Assembly (NCBI GenBank): GCA_963693025.1
Contig: OY843749.1
Coordinates: forward strand, 1,550,001 to 1,614,000
DNA from: JAHRAW01 sp963693025
Lineage (GTDB): Bacteria; Pseudomonadota; Gammaproteobacteria; Arenicellales; Poriferihabitantaceae
DNA length: 64,000 nucleotides
Direction of reading: 5' to 3'
Below are positions 51,506-60,014 of the stretch, piece after piece. The notes below the pieces were generated by a model. The model did no database searches, was not told the DNA's origin, and was given only the letters and a program-made list of their open reading frames with translations. A program made the position numbers and the translations under genes. The first letter of the stretch is position 1. Each line of letters starts with the position of its first letter.

Positions 51506-52144
51506 ATGAACGCGCAACAATGTAACACAAAAAAACTCGAACAAGGCTGCGCGCGGCTCGGCATTGCGTTGTCCGCCACGCAGACAGAGCGGTTGTGCGG
51601 GCATCTGGAATTGCTGTCGAAGTGGAACCGCCGCTTCAATTTGACCGCGATTACCGACCTTGACGACATGCTGGTGCGGCACCTGCTCGACTCCCTCGCC
51701 ATCGCGCCGTTCGTGCGCGGCGGCTCGCTTCTGGATGTCGGCAGTGGCGGCGGATTTCCGGGCGTGCCGCTCGCCATCGTCAACCCGCGCCTCAACGTCA
51801 CCCTGCTCGACAGCCGCGGCAAGCGAGTTGAGTTCCTGCACAGCGCGGTCGCCGCGCTTGACCTCGGCAATGTGAGCGTGGTCAAGCGGCGGGTGGAAGA
51901 TTACCGCCCGGCTTCAAAATTTGATACGCTTGCCACTCGGGCGTTCGCCTCGCTGGCGCGCACGTTGAAGTTGACCGCCGGGCTGCACCGCCCCGGCTGC
52001 CGCTTGCTGGCGATGAAGGGCAGGATGCCGGCGCCGGAAATCGCGCGCCTCAACGAAGCGTTGCGGGAGCGCATCACCGTTGAAAAATTGAATGTTCCTT
52101 TTTTGTCCGCCGAGCGGCACCTGATTATCATTGAACTGTCATAA
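51506..52144 (+). CDS. rsmG: 16S rRNA (guanine527-N7)-methyltransferase
   Basis: The 212-residue protein has the RsmG signature LLSKWNRRFNLTAITDLDDMLVRHLLDSLAI and motif I LLDVGSGGGFPGVPLAIV, followed by LLDSRGKRVEFL. It methylates G527 in 16S rRNA. An ATG at 51503 is an equal start candidate. It heads the rsmG-parA-parB order seen near many chromosomal origins. Confidence 0.95.
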   Translation: MNAQQCNTKKLEQGCARLGIALSATQTERLCGHLELLSKWNRRFNLTAITDLDDMLVRHLLDSLAIAPFVRGGSLLDVGSGGGFPGVPLAIVNPRLNVTLLDSRGKRVEFLHSAVAALDLGNVSVVKRRVEDYRPASKFDTLATRAFASLARTLKLTAGLHRPGCRLLAMKGRMPAPEIARLNEALRERITVEKLNVPFLSAERHLIIIELS

Positions 52145-52156
52145 AGGGCGCGGCAA

Positions 52157-52954
52157 GTGGCGCGCGTAATCGCAATCACCAACCAGAAGGGCGGGGTCGG
52201 CAAGACCACCACCGCGATTAACCTGTGCGCGTCGCTGGTGTGCGCCGGCAGCCGCGCGTTGCTGGTGGATATGGACCCGCAGGGCAACGCCACGGTCGGC
52301 AGCGGCGTCGCCATGCGCGACTTGGAGCAGAGCATTTACGAAGTGTTGCTGGGCGACGGCGACGGTGGTAATGACGACGGCGGTGGCGACATCGGCGCCG
52401 CCACGGTCGCCACCGACGGCGGCTACGACCTGCTGGCGTCGCACCCCGACCTCGCCGGCGCGCAGGTGGAAATGGCGCAACTGCCGCGCCGGGATTTTCG
52501 CTTGTCCGACGTCATCGCGCGCATCGCCGAGCGCTACGACCTCATCGTCATCGACTGCCCGCCGGCGCTGAATGTGTTGACGGTCAACGCGCTGACCGCC
52601 GCCCGCGAGGTGTTGATTCCGGTGCAATGCGAGTATTATGCGCTGGAGGGCTTGACCAGTTTGATGGAGACGATCGCGCTGGTTCGCCGCGGCTTGAATC
52701 CGTCATTGCAGGTATTGGGGCTGGTCAGAACGATGTTTGACACGCGCAATTCGTTGTCCGCGGAAGTCGCCGGGCAGTTGCGGGCGCACTTCCCGGAGCA
52801 GTTGTTTCGCACCGTGATTCCGCGCAATGTCCGCCTCGCGGAGGCGCCGAGTTACGGCAAGTCGGTGTTGCAGTATGACCGCCGATGCATCGGCTCGCAG
52901 GCGTATCTCGCGCTCGCCGGTGAAGTGCTGAGACGTCGGGGCGTGAGTCAATGA
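52157..52954 (+). CDS. parA: Chromosome-partitioning ATPase ParA/Soj with inserted low-complexity loop
   Basis: The 265-residue protein begins with the deviant Walker A NQKGGVGKTTTAINL (K11 and K16), then VDMDPQGNATVGSG, VIDCPPALNVLTVNAL and PVQCEYYALEGL. It moves ParB-bound origin regions. Residues ~67-89 (GDGDGGNDDGGGDIGAATVA) are an Asp/Gly tract longer than the usual loop. It starts with GTG, 12 bases after rsmG, and is 13 bases before parB. Confidence 0.95.
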   Translation: MARVIAITNQKGGVGKTTTAINLCASLVCAGSRALLVDMDPQGNATVGSGVAMRDLEQSIYEVLLGDGDGGNDDGGGDIGAATVATDGGYDLLASHPDLAGAQVEMAQLPRRDFRLSDVIARIAERYDLIVIDCPPALNVLTVNALTAAREVLIPVQCEYYALEGLTSLMETIALVRRGLNPSLQVLGLVRTMFDTRNSLSAEVAGQLRAHFPEQLFRTVIPRNVRLAEAPSYGKSVLQYDRRCIGSQAYLALAGEVLRRRGVSQ

Positions 52955-52967
52955 CCGCGGGCAACCG

Positions 52968-53855
52968 GTGAGCACGAAGAAAAAAGCGCGGCTCGGGCGC
53001 GGTTTGGAAGCGTTGCTGGGAGATGTGCGCCCGGCGGCGGCGAGTGCAGCGACGGACGGCGGCGCGCAATCGCGGTTGCGCGAGTTGCCCATCGAGCAAT
53101 TGCAGCGCGGCAAATATCAACCGCGCACGAAAATGGACCAGTCGGCGCTTGAGGAATTGGCGGAGACGATTCGCGTGCAGGGCGTGATTCAGCCCCTGCT
53201 GGTGCGGGAAATCGGGCGCGACCGTTACGAGATAATCGCCGGCGAACGGCGCTGGCGCGCCGCCCAGTTGGCGGGCTTGGCGGACGTGCCGGTGGTGGTG
53301 CGCGAGGTCAGCGACCAAAGCGCGATGGCGGTGGCGCTCATCGAAAACATTCAGCGCGAAGACCTGAATGCGATTGAAGAAGCCGCCGGATTGCAGCGCC
53401 TGCTGGATGAATTTGGCTTGACGCATCAGGCAGTCGCCGAGGTGGTGGGGCGCTCCAGGGCGGCGGTCACCAACCTGCTGCGCTTGCTGGCGCTGCACCC
53501 GGCGGCGAAGAAACTCCTTGAAGCCGGGAAAATTGAAATGGGTCACGCCAGAGCGTTGCTGGGGCTGCCGTCCGAAGCGCAGCCGGGCGCGGGCAACAAG
53601 GTGGCAAGCGGCGGTTTGACGGTGCGGCAGACCGAGTTGCTGGTCAAGCGCTTGCTGGCGGGGGGCAATGGTGACGGCGATGGCGGCAAAACCCCGTCCG
53701 CCGACAAAGATTCCGATGTGCTTCGGCTGGAGGACACGCTCTCGGAGCGCCTCGGTGCGCGGGTGTCCATTCAGCACGGCGGCAAAAAAGGCAGGGTGGT
53801 GATTCACTATCATTCGTTGGATGAACTCGACGGAATCATCGCGCGAATCAAATAA
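52968..53855 (+). CDS. parB: Chromosome-partitioning CTPase ParB
   Basis: The 295-residue protein has the KARLGRGLEALLGD start, the CTP-binding GERRWRA (92-98) and ENIQRED (126-132) motifs, the helix-turn-helix LTHQAVAEVVGRSRAAVTNLLRLL, and a C-terminal dimer domain. It loads at parS and clamps DNA. A low-complexity segment (AGGNGDGDGGKTPSADKD, about 231-248) lies in the flexible linker. No consensus parS site was seen in the window. Confidence 0.95.
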   Translation: MSTKKKARLGRGLEALLGDVRPAAASAATDGGAQSRLRELPIEQLQRGKYQPRTKMDQSALEELAETIRVQGVIQPLLVREIGRDRYEIIAGERRWRAAQLAGLADVPVVVREVSDQSAMAVALIENIQREDLNAIEEAAGLQRLLDEFGLTHQAVAEVVGRSRAAVTNLLRLLALHPAAKKLLEAGKIEMGHARALLGLPSEAQPGAGNKVASGGLTVRQTELLVKRLLAGGNGDGDGGKTPSADKDSDVLRLEDTLSERLGARVSIQHGGKKGRVVIHYHSLDELDGIIARIK

Positions 53856-53861
53856 CCGGTC

Positions 53862-54887
53862 TTATGTCTTGCCGCCGCCTTGCCGGTAAAACTCGATGGT
53901 TTTTCGCAAGCCGCTTGAAAAAGATTCCCGCGCTTCCCAGCCCAACTCGCGTTTAATTTTGCCGGTGTCGATGGCGTAACGCCAGTCGTGACCCGGTCGG
54001 TCGGCGACAAAGGAAATGAGTGGCGCGTGCGCGCCTTTTTCGGGGAGCAGGTCGTCGAACAACGCGCAGATTGTCCCGGCTATATCGATGTTTGAGCGCT
54101 CGTTGTTGCCGCCGATGTTGTAAGTGCCGCTCGGCGCGCCGTGGCGTATGATTGCGTCGATGCCCGCGCAGTGGTCATCGACATACAACCAATCGCGGAT
54201 GTTGCTTCCGTCGCCATAGACGGGAATGGGTTGCCGGCGCAAGCAGGCGTTGATGACGGTCGGAATAAATTTTTCCCGGTGCTGCCGGGGACCGTAGTTG
54301 TTGGAGCAGTTGCTGAGGGTGACGGGCAAGCCGAAGGTGTGGGCATAGGCGCGCACCAGATGGTCGGACCCCGCTTTGGTGGCGGCATACGGCGAGTTGG
54401 GTTGGTAGGCGTGTTGCTCCGTGAACGCATCGGCGGTTGGCTCCAAACTGCCATACACCTCGTCGGTTGAAATGTGGTGAAACCGGCATTGATGCGGCGC
54501 AAACCTCTTTTCGGTCAACCAATACTCCTTGGCGCAATGCAGCAAGTTATAAGTGCCGAGCACATTGGTTTCCACAAAAACAGCGGGACCCTCAATGGAG
54601 CGGTCAACATGGCTTTCGGCGGCGAAGTGCACAACCGTGTCGACGGAAAAATCGCGCAACAAACCGGCGAGCAATTCGGCATCGCCGATGTCGCCTTCAA
54701 CGAAGTGATGATGGGCTGCATTCGGCAAACCGCTCAGGCGGCTTTTTGAGCCGGCGTAGGTCAACTTGTCGAGGTTGACGATGCGCAAGTCGGAATAGGC
54801 GCCCAGCAAGTGATGCACGAAGTTGGCGCCGATAAAACCCGCGCCGCCGGTGACCAGCATGCTTTTGGGTGAATAACTATTTTTCAT
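53862..54887 (-). CDS. rmlB: dTDP-glucose 4,6-dehydratase
   Basis: The 341-residue SDR enzyme has GGAGFIGANFVHHLL, the catalytic HISTDEVYG, YAATKAGSDHLVRAY and NNYGPRQHREKFIPTVI motifs. It makes the 4-keto-6-deoxy intermediate of dTDP-L-rhamnose. Last gene of the minus-strand rmlA-C-D-B operon, overlapping rmlD by 11 bases and convergent with parB. Confidence 0.96.
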   Translation of the reverse strand: MKNSYSPKSMLVTGGAGFIGANFVHHLLGAYSDLRIVNLDKLTYAGSKSRLSGLPNAAHHHFVEGDIGDAELLAGLLRDFSVDTVVHFAAESHVDRSIEGPAVFVETNVLGTYNLLHCAKEYWLTEKRFAPHQCRFHHISTDEVYGSLEPTADAFTEQHAYQPNSPYAATKAGSDHLVRAYAHTFGLPVTLSNCSNNYGPRQHREKFIPTVINACLRRQPIPVYGDGSNIRDWLYVDDHCAGIDAIIRHGAPSGTYNIGGNNERSNIDIAGTICALFDDLLPEKGAHAPLISFVADRPGHDWRYAIDTGKIKRELGWEARESFSSGLRKTIEFYRQGGGKT

Positions 54888-55779
54888 CGGTCAAATTCTT
54901 CACAGTCTCGGCTAAGCCGCCCCGCCACGAACGAGCGCATACCCCAAACACCGCCTCCACCTTGTCGCAACAAAGCGCCGAATACGGCGGACGCGCGGCG
55001 GGCGTGGGGAACTCGCTTGTGGAAATCGCGTGGATTTCTTTCACGCTAAGCGGCTCAATCTTGCGCCGCGCGGCGATGATTGCCTCGGCAAAATCATACC
55101 AACTGACGGGGTCGTTGCTACAGTAATGATACGTCCCCCACCGGGAATCCGCCACCGCCCCGCCCTCCAAAACTTGCCGCGCGATTTCAAGGCATGCGCC
55201 GGCAATGTCGGTCGCCGGCGTCGGGCAGAGGGTTTGGTCGACAACCACATCCAGCCGCTCTTTTTCTTTGGCAAGCGCCACCATCGTCTTGACGAAGTTT
55301 CCGCCATGCGCGCCGAAGACGCCGCTCGTTCGGACGATGATATGCCGCCGGCAAGCGGATTGCACCGCCTGCTCCCCCGCCCATTTGCTTCGGCCATAAA
55401 GATTGACGGGCGCGGGCGGGCTGTCTTCTTTATACGGCGTGTCGGCGGCGCCGTCAAACACATAGTCGGTTGACAGATGCAACAACGCAATGCCGGACTG
55501 AGCGCAATGGCGCGCCAGATTTTCCGCGCCGCCGAGGTTGACCGAAAACGCGGCGTCGCCCTCCGCTTCGGCGCGGTCAACGGCGGTATAGGCGGCGGCG
55601 TTGATGACGAACCGCGGGCGTAGCGCATCGAGCGTTTGTTGAATGCTCGCCGGGTCGGTAATGTCGAGCCGGGTTTTGGGCGCGCAGACAACCTCGTAAC
55701 CGGCGCCGCAACGCGAAGCTTGCAACGCGCGCCCAACCTGCCCCCCGCCTCCCGCAACCAAAATCTTCTCAGGGTTCAT
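54877..55779 (-). CDS. rmlD: dTDP-4-dehydrorhamnose reductase
   Basis: The 300-residue protein has GGGGQVGRALQ, VINAAAYTAVDRAEAE, HLSTDYVFDGAADTPYKED and YGRSKWAGEQAVQ. It carries out the final reduction to dTDP-L-rhamnose. It overlaps both neighbours by 11 bases, a tight operon. Confidence 0.96.
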   Translation of the reverse strand: MNPEKILVAGGGGQVGRALQASRCGAGYEVVCAPKTRLDITDPASIQQTLDALRPRFVINAAAYTAVDRAEAEGDAAFSVNLGGAENLARHCAQSGIALLHLSTDYVFDGAADTPYKEDSPPAPVNLYGRSKWAGEQAVQSACRRHIIVRTSGVFGAHGGNFVKTMVALAKEKERLDVVVDQTLCPTPATDIAGACLEIARQVLEGGAVADSRWGTYHYCSNDPVSWYDFAEAIIAARRKIEPLSVKEIHAISTSEFPTPAARPPYSALCCDKVEAVFGVCARSWRGGLAETVKNLTDEK

Positions 55780-56326
55780 ATGGCGGCAACAGCGCGCTGT
55801 CGATGTCCTTCAACCGCAAATGCGCGCCGTCCTTGCCGGACAAAACCGGGCGCTTTCCGGGCCAGTCGATGCCGAGGTCAGGGTCATCCCAGGCAAGACC
55901 CGCTTCGGCGTCGGCGTCGTAGTAATCCGTGCATTTATACATAAAATCGACGTCGTCGGACAGCGCATAAAACCCGTGCGCGAAACCGGGCGGCACATAG
56001 ACTTGCAGATGGTTGCGGTCGTTGAGTTCGATGGAAAACGATTGGCCGAATGTCGGCGAGCCCGGACGAACATCCACCGCGGCGTCGAACACCGCGCCGC
56101 GATTCACCCAAACCAGTTTCCCCTGACAACGCCGCGTTTGGAAATGCAAGCCGCGCAACACGTTTTTTTTCGAGCGCGAGCCGTTGTCTTGAACGAATGC
56201 GGCGGGCAGTCCATGCGCGGCATAGCGCTCACCGCTGAACGACTCCATAAAAAACCCGCGCGCATCGGAAAACACCTCCGGCGTGATGATTTTGATGCCG
56301 GGAATGTCCGCGTCAGTCACTTTCAT
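55769..56326 (-). CDS. rmlC: dTDP-4-dehydrorhamnose 3,5-epimerase
   Basis: The 185-residue cupin has RGFFMESFS, AAFVQDNGSRSKKNVLRGLHFQ, LVWVNRGAVFDAAVDVR and YVPPGFAHGFYALSDD. It epimerises C3 and C5 of the keto-sugar. It starts 4 bases inside the end of rmlA. Confidence 0.96.
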   Translation of the reverse strand: MKVTDADIPGIKIITPEVFSDARGFFMESFSGERYAAHGLPAAFVQDNGSRSKKNVLRGLHFQTRRCQGKLVWVNRGAVFDAAVDVRPGSPTFGQSFSIELNDRNHLQVYVPPGFAHGFYALSDDVDFMYKCTDYYDADAEAGLAWDDPDLGIDWPGKRPVLSGKDGAHLRLKDIDSALLPPYEP

Positions 56327-57192
56327 TTCAACAACTCCAACAGGTATTTTCCGTAATCGCTCTTGGCGAGCGCGCGCGCCAGCGAGCCCAGCCTTTCGTC
56401 ATCGATGAAGCCCATCCGCCAGGCGACCTCTTCGGGTGCGCCGATTTTGAGCCCCTGGCGGTGTTCAAGCACTTGAATGAAATTCGCCGCTTCCAGCAGC
56501 GAGGTGCGCGTGCCGGTATCCAGCCATGCATAACCGCGCCCGAGTTTTTCCACATGCAGTTTTTGGCGCGCCAGATAGCGCCGCATCACATCCGTGATTT
56601 CCAGTTCCCCGCGCGCCGAGGGCGTCAGTTGTTTCGCAATATCCACGACTTCATTGTCGAAAAAATACAAGCCGGTAACCGCGTAGTTGGAGCGCGGATT
56701 TTGCGGCTTCTCCTCAATATCAACCGGCGCGCCGGCGTCATCAAAAGCCACCACGCCGTAGCGCTGCGGGTCGCGCACACGATAAGCAAAAACCGCCGCC
56801 CCGCCGCCCGCCGTTTTGCCCGCCGCCTGCGTCAGCGTCGCGGGCATGTCGCTGCCATAGATGATGTTGTCGCCGAGAATCAAACAGACCGAATCGCCGC
56901 CGATAAACTCCGCCCCGATAAGAAAAGCCTGCGCCACCCCCCCCGGCGAAGGCTGCTCGGCGTAACGAATGGAAACACCCCACGCCCCGCCGTCCGCCAG
57001 CAACGCCTCGAACAGATGCCGCTCTTCGGGCTTGACGATAACCAAAATATCCGTAATCCCCGCAAGCATCAGCGTGGTCAGCGGATGATAAATCATCGGC
57101 TTGTCATAAACCGGCAACAACTGCTTGCTAATACAAAGCGTAGCCGGATAAAGCCGCGTCCCATCCCCGCCCGCCAGTATAATCCCCTTCAT
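56323..57192 (-). CDS. rmlA: Glucose-1-phosphate thymidylyltransferase
   Basis: The 289-residue protein has GIILAGGDGTRLYPATLCISKQLLPVYDKPMIYHPL, LILGDNIIYG and EKPQNPRSNYAVTGLYFFD, with RGYAWLDTGT. It makes dTDP-glucose and is usually inhibited by dTDP-rhamnose. It is first in the operon, which lies in inverted orientation between parB and lysE-atpI, a place where many gammaproteobacteria have no intervening genes. No glycosyltransferase or polymer genes are adjacent. Confidence 0.97.
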   Translation of the reverse strand: MKGIILAGGDGTRLYPATLCISKQLLPVYDKPMIYHPLTTLMLAGITDILVIVKPEERHLFEALLADGGAWGVSIRYAEQPSPGGVAQAFLIGAEFIGGDSVCLILGDNIIYGSDMPATLTQAAGKTAGGGAAVFAYRVRDPQRYGVVAFDDAGAPVDIEEKPQNPRSNYAVTGLYFFDNEVVDIAKQLTPSARGELEITDVMRRYLARQKLHVEKLGRGYAWLDTGTRTSLLEAANFIQVLEHRQGLKIGAPEEVAWRMGFIDDERLGSLARALAKSDYGKYLLELLK

Positions 57193-57329
57193 AAAACTTT
57201 GCCGTGGTGTAGAGTGCGCGGGATTTTAACACATCCGTTTCAGCGGTCGGGGAATAGAGGCGCTCACTAATTGGCTGACGAAATGAGGTCAATCTAAGCG
57301 GCCCTATAAGAGCAAAAAAACAACCGCCA

Positions 57330-57715
57330 CCACTTCGTCATTCTCGAGCGTTAGTGTCCGTTGCCGCCGCGCTTCTTCTTTTAAGCGGCGGCTTATCGGA
57401 CACTTGCGTCCTCGGGAATCTCCCTAAGGTTGGCGCTGAGCCCAAACAACAGTGTCTTTTTGTCGGTGGCACAATGGACGTGGGAGGCGACGATAGTTTG
57501 CCATCTATGGACGACTGGATTCCCGCATCCCCCGCTAACATACTGCGGGGGCAGGCTCTGCGGGAATGACGGCACGGGCTTCGGTAAAGTCCACGCTAGC
57601 CTTAGGGAGATTCCCGAGGTCGTAAGCGCCCGTAAGCCGCTACGCGGCAACGGGCGCTAACGCTCGAGAATGACGAAGTTGGGGTTATTTTTCTATCGTT
57701 CGAGAATGACGAGTA
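57330..57715. repeat. Dispersed palindromic repeat, composite copy C
   Basis: Two hairpin cores flank unrelated middle sequence in inverted orientation: AGTGTCCG (57353-57360) / CGGACACT (57397-57404), and AGCGCCCG (57625-57632) / CGGGCGCT (57651-57658). Between them lie the module shared inverted with copy A (57454-57523), a GGATTCCCGCATCCCCCGC segment that recurs near 11863, and the 39 bp identical to copy B (57571-57609). Outer ends carry CGTCATTCTCGAGCG and its complement. The whole 57193-57746 gap has no gene. Confidence 0.78.
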
Positions 57716-57746
57716 GAATACCCCCACACCAAACACAAATAACACC

Positions 57747-58358
57747 ATGACCGCATTCTACGCCGGCATGAGTCTCGGCTTTTCGTTGATTGTCGCCATC
57801 GGGGCGCAGAATGCTTTTGTGCTTCGGCAGGGGTTGAATGGGGCGCATGTTTTTGTGGTGTGTTTGGTGTGTGCGTTGTCTGATGCGGTGTTGATTGTTG
57901 TCGGGGTTTTTGGGTTTGATTTGTTGGTTGGTGAATTTCCGGGGTTTGATGTGGGGGCGCGGTATGGCGGTGCGGCGTTCTTGTTGGCTTATGGCGCGCG
58001 CAGTTTCTACTCGGCATTGCGCTCATCCGATGCCTTGACCGCCGCCGAGAAATCCAAAGGCTCGCTGGCGGCGGCGGTGTCAACCTGCCTTGCGCTGACC
58101 TGGCTGAACCCGCATGTGTATCTGGACACGGTGGTATTATTGGGCTCCGTCTCCACACAATATCCCGATGGAAATCTGCCATTCGCAAGCGGCGCGGCGC
58201 TGGCGTCTTTTGTTTTCTTTTTTGCGCTCGGCTATGGCGCCGGCACGCTCACGCCGTTTTTCAGCAAGCCGGTGTCGTGGAAAATCCTGGACGCCGTTAT
58301 CGGGGCGGTGATGTGGATGATCGCCGCCAACCTGCTGACGGGCGTGAGCGCCGCCTGA
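57747..58358 (+). CDS. LysE/ArgO-family amino-acid exporter
   Basis: The 203-residue protein has about six membrane helices and the LysE signatures LIVAIGAQNAFVLRQGL, CALSDAVLIVVGVFG and ALTWLNPHVYLDTVVLLG. It exports basic amino acids (lysine or arginine). Its 3' end overlaps the atpI reading frame, so it is read into the atp operon, an unusual first gene for it. Confidence 0.92.
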   Translation: MTAFYAGMSLGFSLIVAIGAQNAFVLRQGLNGAHVFVVCLVCALSDAVLIVVGVFGFDLLVGEFPGFDVGARYGGAAFLLAYGARSFYSALRSSDALTAAEKSKGSLAAAVSTCLALTWLNPHVYLDTVVLLGSVSTQYPDGNLPFASGAALASFVFFFALGYGAGTLTPFFSKPVSWKILDAVIGAVMWMIAANLLTGVSAA

Positions 58359-58774
58359 CGCTGGAGCACAGCATCCGGCGGGTGCTGGCGGCGCAGGCGG
58401 TTCTGGCGCTGGCGCTGGTGGTGGTGGTGGCGCTGGCGACGCTGCTCTGGCCGGGTCCGGCGGCGCTCAAAACGCTCGGGTTGGCGCGCGCGCAAGCGGT
58501 TGCGTTTGGGTCGCTGCTGGGCATTCTAGCCACCGTGGCAACCGCCAGAAGTGTGATAAAGTCCGGCCGGGCGGTGGCAAATCCGCACATTGACCCGCAC
58601 TTCGGGATGTTGCCGCTCTATTCCGGGCTGCTGTTCAAGTTGCTGATTGTCGCCGGCGGCGCCTTTTTGGGTTTGGTTTATCTGCGGCTTGGTCCGCTTT
58701 ATGTCGTGCTCGGTTATATTACAATGCAGGCCGGATATGTGTGGGCGGCGGTCAACCCCGACCGCCCTCGTTAG
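58313..58774 (+). CDS. atpI: ATP synthase subunit I
   Basis: The ~150-residue protein has three to four membrane helices and the family's GxxxG-type helix region with HIDPHFGMLPLYSGLLFKLLIV and LYVVLGYITMQAGYVWAA. AtpI helps assemble the c-ring or supply Mg. The start is unclear: GTG at 58313 is used, but family-like sequence begins near 58361, just after the lysE stop, where no ATG or GTG is available. Confidence 0.78.
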   Translation: MDDRRQPADGRERRLTLEHSIRRVLAAQAVLALALVVVVALATLLWPGPAALKTLGLARAQAVAFGSLLGILATVATARSVIKSGRAVANPHIDPHFGMLPLYSGLLFKLLIVAGGAFLGLVYLRLGPLYVVLGYITMQAGYVWAAVNPDRPR

Positions 58775-58803
58775 AATAAGTTTTATTTGCACCAACTAGA
58801 GAG

Positions 58804-59667
58804 ATGGCAGCGTCACAGTCAATCACCTCCGGTGAATTCATTCGCCACCACCTGACCAACCTGACCTACGGGCGCCACCCGGACGGGCGCTGGGGGCTGG
58901 CAGCGAGCGGCGAGGAAGCCGCCGACATGGGTTTTATGGCGTTCCACATTGACAGCCTCGGCTGGTCGTTTGCGCTCGGCGCCTTGTTTCTGTGGATGTT
59001 TTACGCCGTCGCCCGCAAGGCGACCGCCGGCGTGCCCGGCGGGTTGCAGAATTTCGTCGAGTGGATTGTGGAGTTCATCGACGACAACGTGCGCGGCTCG
59101 TTCAGCGCCAAAAACGACCTCGTGGCGCCGATGGCGCTGACGCTGTTTTGCTGGGTTTTCCTGATGAACCTGATGGACTTGGCACCGGTCGAAGTGGTGC
59201 CGAGACTGCTCGGCCTGGCGGGCGTTCACTTCCAAAAAATCGTGCCGAGCACCGACCCCAACATCACCTTCGGCCTGGCGCTGAGCGTGTTCGCCCTGAT
59301 GCTCTATTACAGCATCAAGGTCAAAGGCATCGGCGGGTTTGCGGCGGAGCTCACCCTGCACCCGTTCGAAGCCAAAAGCCCGCTCCTCAAAGCGCTCTTC
59401 ATCCTGCCCAATTTCTTCCTCGAATTCGTCAGCCTGGTGTCCAAGCCGATTTCGCATTCGCTGCGCCTGTTCGGCAACATGTATGCCGGCGAAATGATCT
59501 TTATCCTGATTTCCCTGATGTTCGGCGCCGGCGTCACCCTGACCCTGTTCGGCGGCGTGCTGCAATTCATCTGGGCGGTGTTCCACATCCTCATCATTAC
59601 CCTGCAAGCCTTCATCTTCATGGTATTGACCATCGTGTATATGGACATGGCGCACCAGAAACACTGA
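58804..59667 (+). CDS. atpB: ATP synthase subunit a
   Basis: The 287-residue protein includes the proton-channel helices: KPISHSLRLFGNMYAGEMIFIL, with the essential arginine, and AVFHILIITLQAFIFMVLTIVYM. It forms the stator half-channels of Fo. Standard position before atpE. Confidence 0.96.
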   Translation: MAASQSITSGEFIRHHLTNLTYGRHPDGRWGLAASGEEAADMGFMAFHIDSLGWSFALGALFLWMFYAVARKATAGVPGGLQNFVEWIVEFIDDNVRGSFSAKNDLVAPMALTLFCWVFLMNLMDLAPVEVVPRLLGLAGVHFQKIVPSTDPNITFGLALSVFALMLYYSIKVKGIGGFAAELTLHPFEAKSPLLKALFILPNFFLEFVSLVSKPISHSLRLFGNMYAGEMIFILISLMFGAGVTLTLFGGVLQFIWAVFHILIITLQAFIFMVLTIVYMDMAHQKH

Positions 59668-59734
59668 CGCATCGCGAGTCGTTTTCTTATCGTTATCTGA
59701 CCTACCAATCCAACCTCAACATTCGGAGATTAAG

Positions 59735-59965
59735 ATGGAACAAGCACTTTTGTATGTCGCCGGCGCGATCATGATGGGCCTCGGCGCAGTCGGCGCCGCG
59801 GTCGGCGTCGGCCTTCTCGGCGGGCGTTTTCTGGAAGGCGCGGCGCGCCAGCCGGAATTGATACCGATGCTCCGCACCCAGTTCTTCATCGTCATGGGGC
59901 TGGTCGATGCGGTGCCGATGATCGCCGTGGGCATCGCCATGTATGTGCTGTTCGCGGTTGCCTAA
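59735..59965 (+). CDS. atpE: ATP synthase subunit c
   Basis: The 76-residue two-helix protein has the polar loop RQPELIPMLRTQF and the proton-carrying D58 in MGLVDAVPMIAVGIAMY. The AGAIMMGLGAVGAAVGVGLLGG helix is Gly/Ala rich. Asp and the absence of a sodium-binding set (Q-E-S/T) indicate a proton-driven enzyme. Confidence 0.97.
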   Translation: MEQALLYVAGAIMMGLGAVGAAVGVGLLGGRFLEGAARQPELIPMLRTQFFIVMGLVDAVPMIAVGIAMYVLFAVA

Positions 59966-60014
59966 GCACTGAGCGCGGCGAAAACACAACCCAACCCAAG
60001 CAAAGCGAAATACG

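Noticed and set aside
52145..53855. parS site near parAB
   Set aside because: I looked for the TGTTnCACGTGnAACA pattern. CACGTG-like sequences occur only at unrelated places (for example 15434, 32563, 38248) without the flanking arms.
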